Source: Isoalcanivorax pacificus W11-5 (GTDB taxonomy: Bacteria > Pseudomonadota > Gammaproteobacteria > Pseudomonadales > Alcanivoracaceae). Taken from it: DNA of 64,000 nt. The notes below the pieces were generated by a model, which searched no databases, was not told where the DNA came from, and worked only from the letters and a program-made list of their open reading frames with translations. Both the position numbers and the translations under genes were made by a program. Location of the stretch: NCBI RefSeq assembly GCF_000299335.2, contig NZ_CP004387.1:930001-994000 (forward strand). Direction: 5' to 3'. Positions within the stretch are counted from its first letter, which is position 1; every line of letters starts with the position of its first letter. This document shows positions 40,011 to 50,885 of this stretch, in pieces.

Positions 40011-40548
40011 AACGGCTTTCCACTCGTTCTCTCAGTTTCAGGACACCCGTGGCCAGGTTGGCCTCCATGGCGCCCGCGCGGGTACTGCCCGACGGATGGG
40101 TGATCTGCACCGCGCCCGGCGCGCTGATCTGCTCCTGGCCAGGGCGATAGACCAGTTCGCCGGTCTCCAGCAGCATCGGTTGCGCGCCGTGGTGGCGGGC
40201 GCTGACGCTGCCGAGCAGGCGAATGTGGCGTCCCTGTTCGGTGACCTGGCCTTCCTCGGACAGCACTTCCCAGGCCAGTGCCGGATCGTGCAGCGCCAGG
40301 CGCGGGCGTTTGAGCAGGGTTTCGCCCAGGCCGTCCATCTCCTTCAGTTCCTCGGCGTGCAGGTCGTACTCCAGCAGGCCTTCGGGGGTGAAGCTCTGGG
40401 CGCTGATCTGCTCGGCGATCACCAGTGGCGTGTCCACTTGCGAGCCGAGCAGTTCCGGTACGCGGTCTTCCCACTCGTGCAGTGTCATCAGGACGATCAG
40501 CCCCAGCAGGATCAGGCCGGTGGCGCTGAGCAGGCCCTGACGTCTCAT
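39991..40548 (-). CDS. lptC: LPS export protein LptC
   Basis: A 185-residue bitopic inner-membrane protein with one N-terminal helix (LSATGLILLGLIVLMTL) and a periplasmic jellyroll (SAQSFTPEGLLEYDLHAEELKEM). It passes LPS from LptFG to LptA. It overlaps kdsC upstream by 4 bases and lptA downstream by 20. Confidence 0.93.
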   Translation of the reverse strand: MRRQGLLSATGLILLGLIVLMTLHEWEDRVPELLGSQVDTPLVIAEQISAQSFTPEGLLEYDLHAEELKEMDGLGETLLKRPRLALHDPALAWEVLSEEGQVTEQGRHIRLLGSVSARHHGAQPMLLETGELVYRPGQEQISAPGAVQITHPSGSTRAGAMEANLATGVLKLRERVESRYEMPAS

Positions 40549-41084
40549 GCGCCCGGCTCGCTGCGCGGCAGGGCGGAGACGATGAAATCACACATTTCGC
40601 GTACGGCGCCTTCGCCGCCACGGCGCCGGGTGATCATATCGGCCACCTGCTGCGCACATTGATGGGCGTTGGGCACGGAGAAGGCCACGGCGGCCCATTC
40701 CAGTGCCGGCACGTCCGGTTCATCGTCGCCGGCGTAGCCCACCTGGCTGGCGTCCAGGCCCAGCTGGTCGGCCAGCGCGCGCAGTGCCACGCCCTTGTCT
40801 TCACGGCCCTGGATAACGTGTTCGATGCCCAGGTCGCTGGCGCGGCGGGCCACCATCAGCGAGCTGCGGCCGGTGATGATGGCAAGCTGCACGCCGGCGC
40901 GGGCCAGCTGCTTGAGGCCGTGGCCGTCGAGCGTGTTGAAAATCTTCACGCGCTCGCCTTCCGGGCCATAGTGCAACTCGCCGCTGGTCATGATGCCGTC
41001 CACATCGAACGCCATCAGTTTCAGGCGCCGTGCTTTCGCCCGCAGGGCGGCCGGGCCGATGCCCACGTTATCGTCGCTGTGCAT
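40545..41084 (-). CDS. kdsC: 3-deoxy-D-manno-octulosonate 8-phosphate phosphatase
   Basis: A 179-residue HAD-family phosphatase making Kdo for LPS. LMAFDVDGIMTSGELHYG carries the Asp nucleophile motif DVDG. IITGRSSLMVARRASDLGI and the late YAGDDEPDVPALEWAAVAFSVPNA are family blocks. It overlaps kdsD by one base. Confidence 0.95.
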   Translation of the reverse strand: MHSDDNVGIGPAALRAKARRLKLMAFDVDGIMTSGELHYGPEGERVKIFNTLDGHGLKQLARAGVQLAIITGRSSLMVARRASDLGIEHVIQGREDKGVALRALADQLGLDASQVGYAGDDEPDVPALEWAAVAFSVPNAHQCAQQVADMITRRRGGEGAVREMCDFIVSALPRSEPGA

Positions 41085-42055
41085 CAGACGACTCCCGCGC
41101 GCAGCAGATCATGCATGTTCAGTGCACCCACCGGGCGCCCGTCCTCGTCGACCACGATCAGGCCGTTGATCTTTTTCTGTTCCATCACTTTCAATGCCTC
41201 GGCGGCCAGGTGGCCGGTGTGGATTACCACCGGGCCGGCGGTCATCACGGCGCTGATGGGGCTCTCGCGCAGATCAACCTGCGGCTGGTCGAGCACCCGG
41301 CGCAGGTCACCGTCGGTGAAAATGCCGGCCAGACGGCCGTCGGTGTCGGTGATGGCGGTCATGCCCAGGCCTTTCTGGCTGACTTCCAGCAGCGCATCGC
41401 GCAGCGGGGTGTCGTGGCTCACGCAGGGCAGGCGCTCGCCAGCGTGCATCACGTCATCGACGGTCAGCAGCAGGCGCCGCCCGAGACTGCCGCCCGGATG
41501 TGACAGGGCAAAGTCCTCGGCGGAAAAACCGCGCGCTTCCAGCAGCGCGATAGCCAGGGCATCGCCCATGGCGAGCGCGGCGGTAGTGCTGGAAGTGGGG
41601 GCCAGGTTGTGCGGGCAGGCTTCCTCGCGCACGGTCACCGGGATATGCACTTCGGCCTGCCGTGCAAGGGTGGACTCCGGCCGGCCGGTGATGCTGATCA
41701 GCGGGATGCCACGGCGCTTGAGCACCGGCAGGATCGCCAGCACTTCATTGGTTTCGCCGGAATTGGACAGCGCCAGCACCACATCGTCGGGGGTGATCAT
41801 GCCCAGATCGCCGTGGGAGGCTTCGGCCGGATGGACAAAGAAAGACGGTGTGCCGGTACTGGCCAGCGTGGCAGCGATCTTGTCGCCAATGTGTCCGGAT
41901 TTGCCCATGCCGGTGACGATCACCCGGCCGCTGCAGTGCAGCATCAACTCGCAGGCGCGGTCGATATGGGCATCAATGGAGTCGATCAGCTCAGCCACAG
42001 CGTCGGCTTCGAGGCGCAACACACGGCGAGCGGTATCCTGAAAGCGTTTGCTCAT
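41084..42055 (-). CDS. kdsD: D-arabinose 5-phosphate isomerase
   Basis: A 323-residue enzyme making arabinose 5-phosphate for Kdo synthesis. The N-terminal SIS domain (GRVIVTGMGKSGHIGDKIAATLASTGTPSFFVHPAEASHGDLGMI) is followed by two CBS domains. The ATG at 42055 follows AGGAG at 6 nt. It is the first gene of the kdsD-kdsC-lptC-lptA-lptB unit. Confidence 0.95.
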   Translation of the reverse strand: MSKRFQDTARRVLRLEADAVAELIDSIDAHIDRACELMLHCSGRVIVTGMGKSGHIGDKIAATLASTGTPSFFVHPAEASHGDLGMITPDDVVLALSNSGETNEVLAILPVLKRRGIPLISITGRPESTLARQAEVHIPVTVREEACPHNLAPTSSTTAALAMGDALAIALLEARGFSAEDFALSHPGGSLGRRLLLTVDDVMHAGERLPCVSHDTPLRDALLEVSQKGLGMTAITDTDGRLAGIFTDGDLRRVLDQPQVDLRESPISAVMTAGPVVIHTGHLAAEALKVMEQKKINGLIVVDEDGRPVGALNMHDLLRAGVV

Positions 42056-42079
42056 GTTGTCTCCTGCGGAAGGGCGCGC

Positions 42080-42104
42080 ATTATACATGCCTGCGCCCAT
42101 GCGC
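42080..42104 (-). promoter_or_regulatory. Candidate promoter of the kdsD-lpt operon
   Basis: On the minus strand a perfect TATAAT (42080-42085) is preceded at 15-bp spacing by TTGCGC. A start near 42073 would leave a leader of about 18 nt with the AGGAG of kdsD. The -35 and spacer are suboptimal. Confidence 0.5.
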
Positions 42105-42191
42105 AACGCTGCCATCGGGTCAGATTGTGCCCACTGCGCGCAAACCGGCCTAGGGGCGCCCGGCGTACAAGTGTTACAAAATGAGGCGCCC

Positions 42192-42245
42192 GCAGGAGGC
42201 GCCCGGCTAGGGGCGCCAGCAGGAGGCGCCCGGCCAGGGGCACCT
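42192..42245. repeat. 27-bp GC-rich tandem repeat upstream of the kds/lpt operon
   Basis: Two adjacent 27-bp copies beginning GCAGGAGGCGCCCGGC (42192-42218 and 42219-42245), differing at three positions. Further GGCGCC-rich fragments lie just before (42150-42191). The whole gap between kdsD and yrbG is rich in the palindrome GGCGCC. No gene is seen here. Confidence 0.75.
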
Positions 42246-42279
42246 GTCGAGAGGCAGCAAGCCGGGACGCATCCGTCAA

Positions 42280-43221
42280 TCAGCTCTGCATCACCAGCAG
42301 GCCGAGGTAAGCGCCATAGGCTGCCAGCAGCACGCCCCCTGTCACTCGCCCCATGGTGCGCCGCCGCGCCAGCAGCATCGCCAGCATCAGCAGCACCGTG
42401 ATGCCCAGCATGGCCGGGTAGTCACGGTGTACCAGTGACGGCTCGATCAGGCCGGGTGCCACCAGTGCCGGGACCGGCAGTACTGTCACCAGGTTCATGA
42501 TGTTGGAGCCGACCACATTGCCGATGGCCAGGTCAGCATGCTTGCGCAGCGCCGCCGCCACCGAGGCGGCCAGCTCCGGCAGGCTGGTGCCTACCGCCAC
42601 CAGCGTCAGGCCGATGACCGTTTCACTGACGCCCAGCGTGCGGGCGAGTTCCACGGCCCCCCACACCAGGATCCGGGCGCTGATCAGCAGTACCAGCAGG
42701 CCACTGATGAACAGCCAGAGATCGGCGCCGGTGGTGCTGCCGTGTTCCGGGATCTCGCCTTCATCGCCCACCTGGCCCCGGCGGAACTGCCACATCAGCG
42801 CAATCAGCGCCAGCAGTGCGCCGATCAGGATGACGCCGTCCAGGCGGCTGAGCTGGCCGTCGTACATCAGGGCGCCGGCCAGCAATGCCACCAGCAGGCA
42901 GGCGGGCATGTCCTGGCGCAGGGTGTCGCGGTGCAGCAGGATCGGGCTGACCAGCAGGGTGATGCCCAGCACCATGCCGATATTGGCGATGTTGGAGCCG
43001 AGGGCGTTGCCGATCGCCAGATCGCTGCTGCCGGTCAGCGCCGCCGCCGTCGACACCAGGATTTCCGGGGCGGAGGTGCCCAGTGCCACCAGCGTCAGGC
43101 CGACGGTCATCGGCGTCATGCCCAGGCGCAGGGCGAGCCCGGAGGCGCCGCCGACAAAGCGGTCGGCACTCCAGACCAGGGCGATCAGCCCGGCAATACA
43201 GGCCAGTATGGCAAGCAACAT
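42280..43221 (-). CDS. yrbG: Calcium/sodium antiporter family protein YrbG
   Basis: An inner-membrane cation/Ca exchanger of 313 residues with two inverted halves. The alpha repeats are GLTLVALGTSAPEILVSTAAAL with AIGNALGSNIANIG, and GLTLVAVGTSLPELAASVAAAL with AIGNVVGSNIMNLV. It is next to the Kdo/Lpt genes, as yrbG is in E. coli. The transported ion is not proven. Confidence 0.94.
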   Translation of the reverse strand: MLLAILACIAGLIALVWSADRFVGGASGLALRLGMTPMTVGLTLVALGTSAPEILVSTAAALTGSSDLAIGNALGSNIANIGMVLGITLLVSPILLHRDTLRQDMPACLLVALLAGALMYDGQLSRLDGVILIGALLALIALMWQFRRGQVGDEGEIPEHGSTTGADLWLFISGLLVLLISARILVWGAVELARTLGVSETVIGLTLVAVGTSLPELAASVAAALRKHADLAIGNVVGSNIMNLVTVLPVPALVAPGLIEPSLVHRDYPAMLGITVLLMLAMLLARRRTMGRVTGGVLLAAYGAYLGLLVMQS

Positions 43222-43444
43222 GGAACCTCCGGCGGGGGTATCAATCTGAATGCATCAGACACATGGCAATCTGTAATCGCCATGGGGCGGCGCCATTAAA
43301 GAGGCTCGCCGCCGTACGGGCAACCCTGTGGCGGGCAATCCCGTGCGGAACACTGGACAGCTTCCGGCGCGCCTGTTTGGATAGCGCCTCGATCATGGAA
43401 ACCGTCGCTGTGTCCTGGTATGCAGCGTGAAGGAGAACCAACCG

Positions 43445-44104
43445 ATGAAACGTCTCTGGCAACAACTGCTCTCGATCCCGCTGCTGGTGCTTGGCCTGAG
43501 CACACTGGCCCAGGCCCAGGACCCGGACGATGTGATCCGCGACGCGGTGGAATCGCTGACCCAGCGTATCGATGCCGAGCGTGAGCGCATGAGCCGCGAT
43601 CCGGCCTACACCCGCATGGTCGTGACCGAGGAACTGGAAAACCTGGTGGACTTCCGCCGTATCACCCGGCTGGTGATGGGCGAGCACTTCGATGCCGCCA
43701 GCCGCGACCAGCGCAATGCCTTCCTGGAGCGCTTCCGTGCCAGCCTGGTGCAGACCTACGCCGCCGGCGTGACCATGTACACCGGCCAGCAGATCCAGGT
43801 GCTGCCAATGGGTGAGGGGGATGTGCGCGGCAACCGGGCCAGGGTGCAGATGGAGTTCACCACCGACAGCGGGCGCGTGGTGCCGATTGCCTACACTCTG
43901 TTCCAGAGTGACGACCAATGGCGGGTGGATAACGTGATCGTCAACGGCCTGAATCTGGGCCGGGTGTTCCGCGCCCAGTTCGAGCAGGCCATGGCCCAGT
44001 ACAACGGCGACATCGACCAGGTGATTGCGAACTGGTCCGCAGAGGTCGAGGTGGAAGGCGCGAACCCGGCCGAAGCGGTGGAAGAGGCTACCGGCGGCGC
44101 CTGA
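43445..44104 (+). CDS. mlaC: Phospholipid-binding protein MlaC
   Basis: A 219-residue periplasmic lipid shuttle of the Mla system, with a signal peptide (LLSIPLLVLGLSTLAQAQ) and the MlaC fold (LENLVDFRRITRLVMGEHFDAASRDQRNAFLERFRASLVQTYA). The ATG at 43445 follows AGGAG. In E. coli it sits in mlaFEDCB. Here mlaF, mlaE, mlaD and mlaB are all absent between yrbG and ibaG. Confidence 0.93.
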   Translation: MKRLWQQLLSIPLLVLGLSTLAQAQDPDDVIRDAVESLTQRIDAERERMSRDPAYTRMVVTEELENLVDFRRITRLVMGEHFDAASRDQRNAFLERFRASLVQTYAAGVTMYTGQQIQVLPMGEGDVRGNRARVQMEFTTDSGRVVPIAYTLFQSDDQWRVDNVIVNGLNLGRVFRAQFEQAMAQYNGDIDQVIANWSAEVEVEGANPAEAVEEATGGA

Positions 44105-44156
44105 TTTTTCCCCGCAAAAGCCGTATCATGGCGCCCTTTCACCAGAACGAGGCGCC

Positions 44157-44414
44157 ATGATGAATCCCGAACAGGTGCAAGCCCTGCTAGAGGCAGGTAT
44201 CGAGGGCGCGCAGGTCAGCGTACAGGGCGGCGGCAGTCGTTTCGATATCGCTGTGGTGGCCGAGGCCTTCGACGGCCTGTCCCGTGTGCGTCGGCAGCAG
44301 CTGGTCTATGGCTGCATCAACGCCAGTATTGCCGACGGCACCATCCATGCCGTGACCATCCAGACCTATACCCCGGCCGAGTGGGACAAAGCCCAGCGCA
44401 TGGGCCTGGCCTGA
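44157..44414 (+). CDS. ibaG: BolA-family protein IbaG
   Basis: An 85-residue BolA-like protein, a partner of monothiol glutaredoxin in iron-sulfur handling. GGGSRFDIAVVAEAFDGLSRVRRQQLVYGCI is the BolA core. Position directly before murA is conserved. Two adjacent ATG codons (44157, 44160) are possible starts. Confidence 0.92.
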   Translation: MMNPEQVQALLEAGIEGAQVSVQGGGSRFDIAVVAEAFDGLSRVRRQQLVYGCINASIADGTIHAVTIQTYTPAEWDKAQRMGLA

Positions 44415-44428
44415 TCCGCTCCCGCTAA

Positions 44429-45715
<1,287 letters not shown>

Positions 45716-45733
45716 CAAGGCTGAACCACGCCC

Positions 45734-46393
45734 ATGGCCACTGAACGACCGCTGACCATTGCCCTGTCCAAGGGCCGGATTCTCAAGGAGACGCTGCCGC
45801 TGCTGCAAAAAGCCGGCATTGAAATGCTTGAGGACCCGGAAAAATCCCGCAAGCTGGTGTTCGACACCACGCGTGAGGACGTGCGCATCATCATCCTGCG
45901 CGCCACCGACGTGCCGCCCTATGTGCAGTACGGCGCCGCCGATATCGGTGTGGCCGGCAAGGACGTGCTGATGGAGCATGGCGCGGCGGGTATTTATGAG
46001 CCGCTGGACCTGGATATTGCCCGCTGCAAACTGATGGTGGCAGGGCCGGTGAACGCCGAACCCGTCACCGGACGGTTGCGGGTGGCGACCAAGTTCGTGA
46101 ATGTTGCACGGCGTTATTTTGCGGCCAGCGGCCGGCAGGCCGACGTGATCAAACTGTATGGCGCGATGGAACTGGCACCGATTGTTGGCCTCGCGGACCG
46201 TATCGTCGACGTGGTGGACACGGGCAACACCCTGCGCGCCAACGGCCTGGAGCCGACCGAGCTGATCGCCTACATTTCCAGCCGCCTGATCGTGAACCGG
46301 GCCAGCATGAAAACCCGCCATGCGGATATCCAGCGCATCATCGACGTGATGGATGCTGCCGTGCAGGCACGCAAGGCCGAGGCCAGCGCATGA
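45734..46393 (+). CDS. hisG: ATP phosphoribosyltransferase, short form
   Basis: The first enzyme of histidine biosynthesis, 219 residues. It is the short HisG(S) type without the C-terminal regulatory domain, so it should need HisZ encoded elsewhere. [16 protein letters not shown] and [17 protein letters not shown] are typical. The stop overlaps the hisD ATG (ATGA). Confidence 0.96.
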   Translation: MATERPLTIALSKGRILKETLPLLQKAGIEMLEDPEKSRKLVFDTTREDVRIIILRATDVPPYVQYGAADIGVAGKDVLMEHGAAGIYEPLDLDIARCKLMVAGPVNAEPVTGRLRVATKFVNVARRYFAASGRQADVIKLYGAMELAPIVGLADRIVDVVDTGNTLRANGLEPTELIAYISSRLIVNRASMKTRHADIQRIIDVMDAAVQARKAEASA

Positions 46394-47709
46394 AAACCCA
46401 CCGTCTCGCCACCACCGATGCCGACTTCGACCTGCGCCTGGCACAGCTTACGGCGTGGAGCGAGGAGCGTGACGCGGAAGTGGGTGCGCGTGTCAGCGAC
46501 ATCATCCGTGCCATTCGCGAGCGCGGTGATGCGGCGCTGATCGAATTCACCAACCGTTTTGACCGCCGCGATGTGCGCGATATCAGCGAACTGGTGATCG
46601 GCGCCGAAGCATTGCAGGCCGCACTGCACCGCATTCCCGCCGCGCAACGCACTGCCCTGGAAGCTGCCGCCGCGCGCGTGCGCGATTACCACCAGCGGCA
46701 GAAGCAGGAGTCCTGGCAATACCGCGATGCCGACGGCACGCTGCTTGGCCAGCAGGTGACACCGCTGGACCGCGCCGGCCTGTATGTGCCGGGCGGCAAG
46801 GCCGCTTACCCCAGCTCTGTATTGATGAACGCGCTGCCGGCAAAAGTGGCGGGTGTTGGCGAAGTGGTGATGGTCTCGCCCGCGCCGGACGGCGTGGTCA
46901 ATGACACCGTGCTGGCCGCTGCCGCCGTGGCCGGCGTGGACCGTGTGTTCACCATCGGCGGGGCGCAGGCGGTGGCCGCGCTGGCCTGGGGCACGGCCAC
47001 CGTGCCGGGCGTGGACAAGATTGTCGGCCCCGGCAATATCTACGTGGCGGAAGCCAAGCGCCAGGTATTCGGCAAGGTCGGCATCGACATGATTGCCGGA
47101 CCGTCTGAAATCCTGGTGGTGTGCGACGGCAAGACCGACCCGGACTGGATCGCCATGGATCTGTTCTCCCAGGCGGAACATGACGAAGAGGCGCAGGCAA
47201 TATTGGTCTCGCCAGACGCCGCGTTTCTCGACCGGGTGGCCGACAGCATGGCGCGGCTGGTCGGCACGCTGGAGCGTGAGCAGATCATCCGCACGTCCAT
47301 GGCCAACCGTGGCGCCCTGATCCTGGCGCGTGACCTGGACGACTGCCTGGATATTGTTAACCGGCTGGCGCCAGAGCACCTTGAGTTGTCCATGGACGAT
47401 GCCGAGACCTGGGCAAAAAAAGTGCGCCATGCCGGCGCCATTTTCCTCGGTCGTCACACACCGGAAGCGCTGGGCGATTACTGTGCCGGCCCGAACCACG
47501 TGCTGCCGACCTCGGCCACCGCGCGTTTTTCGTCGCCACTGGGCGTGTACGATTTTCAGAAACGCAGTTCACTGATCGGCTGTTCTCCGGAAGGGGCGAG
47601 CCGCCTGGCGGACATCGCCTCGCCACTGGCGCGCAGTGAAAGCCTGACAGCGCATGCGCGCAGTGCGGAATACAGAATCCTGAAGACCCCCGACGCCAAA
47701 AAATCATGA
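46390..47709 (+). CDS. hisD: Histidinol dehydrogenase
   Basis: A 439-residue zinc enzyme carrying out the last two oxidations of histidine synthesis. [40 protein letters not shown] and the late [20 protein letters not shown] are diagnostic. It overlaps hisG upstream and hisC downstream by 4 bases each. Confidence 0.97.
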   Translation: MKTHRLATTDADFDLRLAQLTAWSEERDAEVGARVSDIIRAIRERGDAALIEFTNRFDRRDVRDISELVIGAEALQAALHRIPAAQRTALEAAAARVRDYHQRQKQESWQYRDADGTLLGQQVTPLDRAGLYVPGGKAAYPSSVLMNALPAKVAGVGEVVMVSPAPDGVVNDTVLAAAAVAGVDRVFTIGGAQAVAALAWGTATVPGVDKIVGPGNIYVAEAKRQVFGKVGIDMIAGPSEILVVCDGKTDPDWIAMDLFSQAEHDEEAQAILVSPDAAFLDRVADSMARLVGTLEREQIIRTSMANRGALILARDLDDCLDIVNRLAPEHLELSMDDAETWAKKVRHAGAIFLGRHTPEALGDYCAGPNHVLPTSATARFSSPLGVYDFQKRSSLIGCSPEGASRLADIASPLARSESLTAHARSAEYRILKTPDAKKS

Positions 47710-48764
47710 GCAGATACTGGAGCGAGTTCGTTCACCATCTTGAGCCGTATGTGCCCGGCGAACAGCCGAAAATGGCCCGGCTGGTGAAGCTGAACACCAA
47801 TGAAAATCCCTATCCGCCGTCAGACAAGGTGCTCAAGGCGATTGCCGGGGCCACCGATGAGGCGCTGCGCCTTTATCCTGACCCGGACGCTTCCGCACTG
47901 AAGCAGGCGATTGCGGACTTTCATGGCGTGCAGGCCAGCCAGGTGTTTGTCGGCAATGGCTCCGACGAAGTGCTGGCCCATCTGTTCATGGGGTTTTTCC
48001 GGCAGCCGCAACCGCTGCTGTTTCCGGATATCACCTACAGTTTCTACAAAGTCTATTGCGGCCTGTACGACATCGATTACCGCACCGTGCCGCTGCGTGA
48101 GGATTTCAGCCTGGCGCTGGCGGATTTTGACAGCCACAACGGCGGCATCATTTTCCCCAACCCGAACGCACCCACCGGCCGCCTGTTGCCGCTGGCGGAC
48201 ATTGAGGCGTTGCTGCAACGCAATACCGAATCATTGGTGGTGGTGGATGAAGCCTATGTGGATTTCGGCGGTGAAAGTGCGATTGCGCTGGTGAACCGGT
48301 ACCCGAACCTGCTGGTGGTGCAGACGCTGTCCAAGTCGCGGTCACTGGCCGGGTTGCGGATCGGTTTTGCGGTCGGCCAGGCGCCGTTGATCGATGGCCT
48401 GGAACGCATCAAGAACAGCTTCAATTCCTACCCGCTGGACCGGCTGGCGATTGCCGCCGGTGTGGCGTCGTTCGAAGATCACGCCGCATTCGAGGAAAGC
48501 CGGCAGCGCATTATCGCCAGCCGTGACGCGCTGACGGCGGCATTGACGGAGCGCGGTTTCCGGGTGCTGCCGTCTGCGGCCAACTTCATTTTTGCCAGCC
48601 ATCCCCGGCATGCGGGGGACGCGCTGGCGGCGGCACTGCGCGAGCATGGTGTGATTGTGCGGCACTTTGGCAAACCGGCGCGCATTGCGCCGTACCTGCG
48701 TATTACCATCGGGACAGAAGAGCAGAATGCTGCCTTGCTGGCGGCGCTGGATCAGACACTCTGA
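47706..48764 (+). CDS. hisC: Histidinol-phosphate aminotransferase
   Basis: A 352-residue PLP-dependent aminotransferase. [15 protein letters not shown] is the N-terminal substrate segment, the PLP lysine is Lys210 in [15 protein letters not shown], and [11 protein letters not shown] and [15 protein letters not shown] are family motifs. It ends the murA-hisG-hisD-hisC unit and converges with degS. Confidence 0.95.
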   Translation: MSRYWSEFVHHLEPYVPGEQPKMARLVKLNTNENPYPPSDKVLKAIAGATDEALRLYPDPDASALKQAIADFHGVQASQVFVGNGSDEVLAHLFMGFFRQPQPLLFPDITYSFYKVYCGLYDIDYRTVPLREDFSLALADFDSHNGGIIFPNPNAPTGRLLPLADIEALLQRNTESLVVVDEAYVDFGGESAIALVNRYPNLLVVQTLSKSRSLAGLRIGFAVGQAPLIDGLERIKNSFNSYPLDRLAIAAGVASFEDHAAFEESRQRIIASRDALTAALTERGFRVLPSAANFIFASHPRHAGDALAAALREHGVIVRHFGKPARIAPYLRITIGTEEQNAALLAALDQTL

Positions 48765-48797
48765 CGGCAACGGGGCGGCCTGCGCGGCCCCGGTCTC

Positions 48798-49904
48798 TCA
48801 GGTTTCACTGGCCGGTGGCCGCGTGCCGATTTCCACCGTCACGACCGTTTCCTCGCGATTGCGGATCACCGTCAGCTCAAGCCGGGTGCCGGGGCGTGCG
48901 GCTGAAATGATGTTCATCGCTTCATAGCCATCGCGCAGCAACTGGCCCTCGATACCCACCAGTACATCGCCCGGACGAATCCCGCCCTGGTGTGCCGGGC
49001 CCTGCAGGGCCACTTCCTGAATCAGTCCGCCACGCACTTCGCGCAGGCCGAGGTCGGTGGCCATCGAGGGCGTGACATCCTTCACCGTGACACCCAGCCA
49101 GCCACGAATCACACGGCCATGCTCGATCAGATCGTTCATCACATTGCGCGCGGTGGTGGCGGGCGTGGCGAAGCCGATACCTTCCCAGCTCCCGTCGGTG
49201 GAGAGAATGGCGGTATTGATGCCGATCAGATTGCCGCGCGTATCAATCAGCGCGCCCCCGGAGTTACCCCGGTTGATGGCAGCGTCGGTCTGGATGAAAT
49301 TCTCGAACGTGGCGATGCCCAGATTGCTGCGGCCGGTGGCGCTGGCGATACCCATGGAGACGGTCTGGCCGACACCGAGCGGGTTGCCGATCGCCAGCAC
49401 CACGTCGCCCACCCGTACCGGGCCATCATTGCTGAGGCTGACCACCGGCAGGTTCTCCAGCGAAATGTGCAGCAGCGCCAGATCGGTTTCCGGATCGGTG
49501 CCGACCACCCGCGCGGGTGACTCGCGGCCATCCAGCAACGCCACCAGGATTTCATCGGCGTCGCGGATCACGTGATAGCTGGTCAGCAGGTAGCCATCGG
49601 GGGAAACGATGACGCCCGACCCGAGGCTGGAAAGAATGCGCTCGCGCCGTGGTTCCTGCATGTACTGTTCCAGCAGCGGCGCGGGCAGTTCGTTATTGGA
49701 GCGGGTCACAATCTGCGTGGTATAGATATTCACCACCGCCGGTGCCGCCTTGGCCACCACATCGGCATAGGACGTCACTACCGGGGGAGAGGCCAGATGG
49801 CCGCCGGGCTGGCCGTTGGGGCCGTTCTGGTTCAGCCAGAGGACGGCAAGCCCCACCACGATGCCGGTCAGCACCGGCCCGGCCAGAAATTTCAGCACCT
49901 TCAT
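48798..49904 (-). CDS. degS: Membrane-anchored serine protease DegS/AlgW type
   Basis: A 368-residue periplasmic protease anchored by an N-terminal helix (FLAGPVLTGIVVGLAVLWL). The chymotrypsin-like domain shows the triad His in TSYHVI, Asp in TDLALL and Ser in GNSGGALID. A single PDZ domain (GGLIQEVALQGPAHQGGIRPGDVL) follows. One PDZ plus an anchor fits DegS/AlgW, the sensor that starts sigma-E activation by cleaving RseA/MucA, rather than DegP/DegQ. Next to zapG, as in E. coli. Confidence 0.94.
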   Translation of the reverse strand: MKVLKFLAGPVLTGIVVGLAVLWLNQNGPNGQPGGHLASPPVVTSYADVVAKAAPAVVNIYTTQIVTRSNNELPAPLLEQYMQEPRRERILSSLGSGVIVSPDGYLLTSYHVIRDADEILVALLDGRESPARVVGTDPETDLALLHISLENLPVVSLSNDGPVRVGDVVLAIGNPLGVGQTVSMGIASATGRSNLGIATFENFIQTDAAINRGNSGGALIDTRGNLIGINTAILSTDGSWEGIGFATPATTARNVMNDLIEHGRVIRGWLGVTVKDVTPSMATDLGLREVRGGLIQEVALQGPAHQGGIRPGDVLVGIEGQLLRDGYEAMNIISAARPGTRLELTVIRNREETVVTVEIGTRPPASET

Positions 49905-50031
49905 GTCAGGTATCCTGCGACGGACATTGTGCGGCGGCGCGTGCCCCCGCGTACACTTGGCGGCAAGTGTAGCAGAGCCGTGAAGAAGGCGGCGACCGGC
50001 GCGCCGACGGCAGGCAACAGGAGTGATACCG

Positions 50032-50787
50032 ATGGTAAGACGTGACGACATGCTCAAGGCACTGGACACCCTGCTCAAACCGCAGCAGTTCCGTGATTAT
50101 TGCCCGAACGGGCTGCAAGTGGAGGGGCGCGAGCAGATTCGCCGCGTGGTGACCGGTGTGACCGCCTGCCAGGCGCTGCTGGATGCCGCACTGGTAGAAG
50201 ACGCCGACGCGGTGCTGGTGCATCACGGCTACTTCTGGAAAAACGAGGACGCCCGCATCCGTGGCATGAAGCGCCAGCGGCTGCACACGCTGCTGAAAAA
50301 CGACCTGAACCTGTTTGTCTACCACCTGCCGCTGGACGCGCACCCGGATCTGGGCAACAACATCCAGCTCGCGCGCCGGCTGGGGCTGGCCGTGACCGGC
50401 TGGCTGGGCGAGGGCGACAGCGCACTGGGCCTGGTCGGCCGCCTGCCGGAACCGATGCCGGCGGCGGATTTCGCCGCCCTGGTGGAGGACGCGCTGGGAC
50501 GCGACACCCTGCATATCGGCGAGTCCGAAGACGAGATCGACTCCATCGCCTGGTGCACCGGGGCGGCACAGGGGTTTATCGAGCAGGCCCAGGCCGTCGG
50601 CGTGGACGCGTATCTCAGTGGCGAAATTTCCGAGCCCACCGTGCACTTTGCCCGGGAAACCGGCATCCACTATTTCGCCGCCGGCCACCATGCCACCGAG
50701 CGTTACGGTGTGCAGGCGCTGGGCGAATGGCTGGCCCGGCAGTTCGATATCGAACACATTTTCATCGACATCGATAACCCGGTCTGA
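50032..50787 (+). CDS. NIF3-family (YbgI-like) dinuclear metal protein
   Basis: A 251-residue NIF3/DUF34 protein, sometimes annotated GTP cyclohydrolase I type 2. Metal-binding motifs are VLVHHGYFWKNE and the C-terminal GHHATERYGVQALGEWLA. YCPNGLQVEGREQI is the conserved start. The ATG follows AGGAG at 9 nt. The biochemical role is not settled for the family. Divergent from degS. Confidence 0.93.
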   Translation: MVRRDDMLKALDTLLKPQQFRDYCPNGLQVEGREQIRRVVTGVTACQALLDAALVEDADAVLVHHGYFWKNEDARIRGMKRQRLHTLLKNDLNLFVYHLPLDAHPDLGNNIQLARRLGLAVTGWLGEGDSALGLVGRLPEPMPAADFAALVEDALGRDTLHIGESEDEIDSIAWCTGAAQGFIEQAQAVGVDAYLSGEISEPTVHFARETGIHYFAAGHHATERYGVQALGEWLARQFDIEHIFIDIDNPV

Positions 50788-50885
50788 CACCTCCCGGCCA
50801 CGTGCTGCCGGTCATGCCGCCGGCTACTGGCACCATGCTATGATCCGCGCCTTTGTGCGCAGTGCCCGGTCGGGCGGAACAGAAC

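Noticed and set aside
48765-48797. GC hairpin between the convergent hisC and degS genes
   Set aside because: Stem of about six pairs without a T run on either strand; too weak to call.
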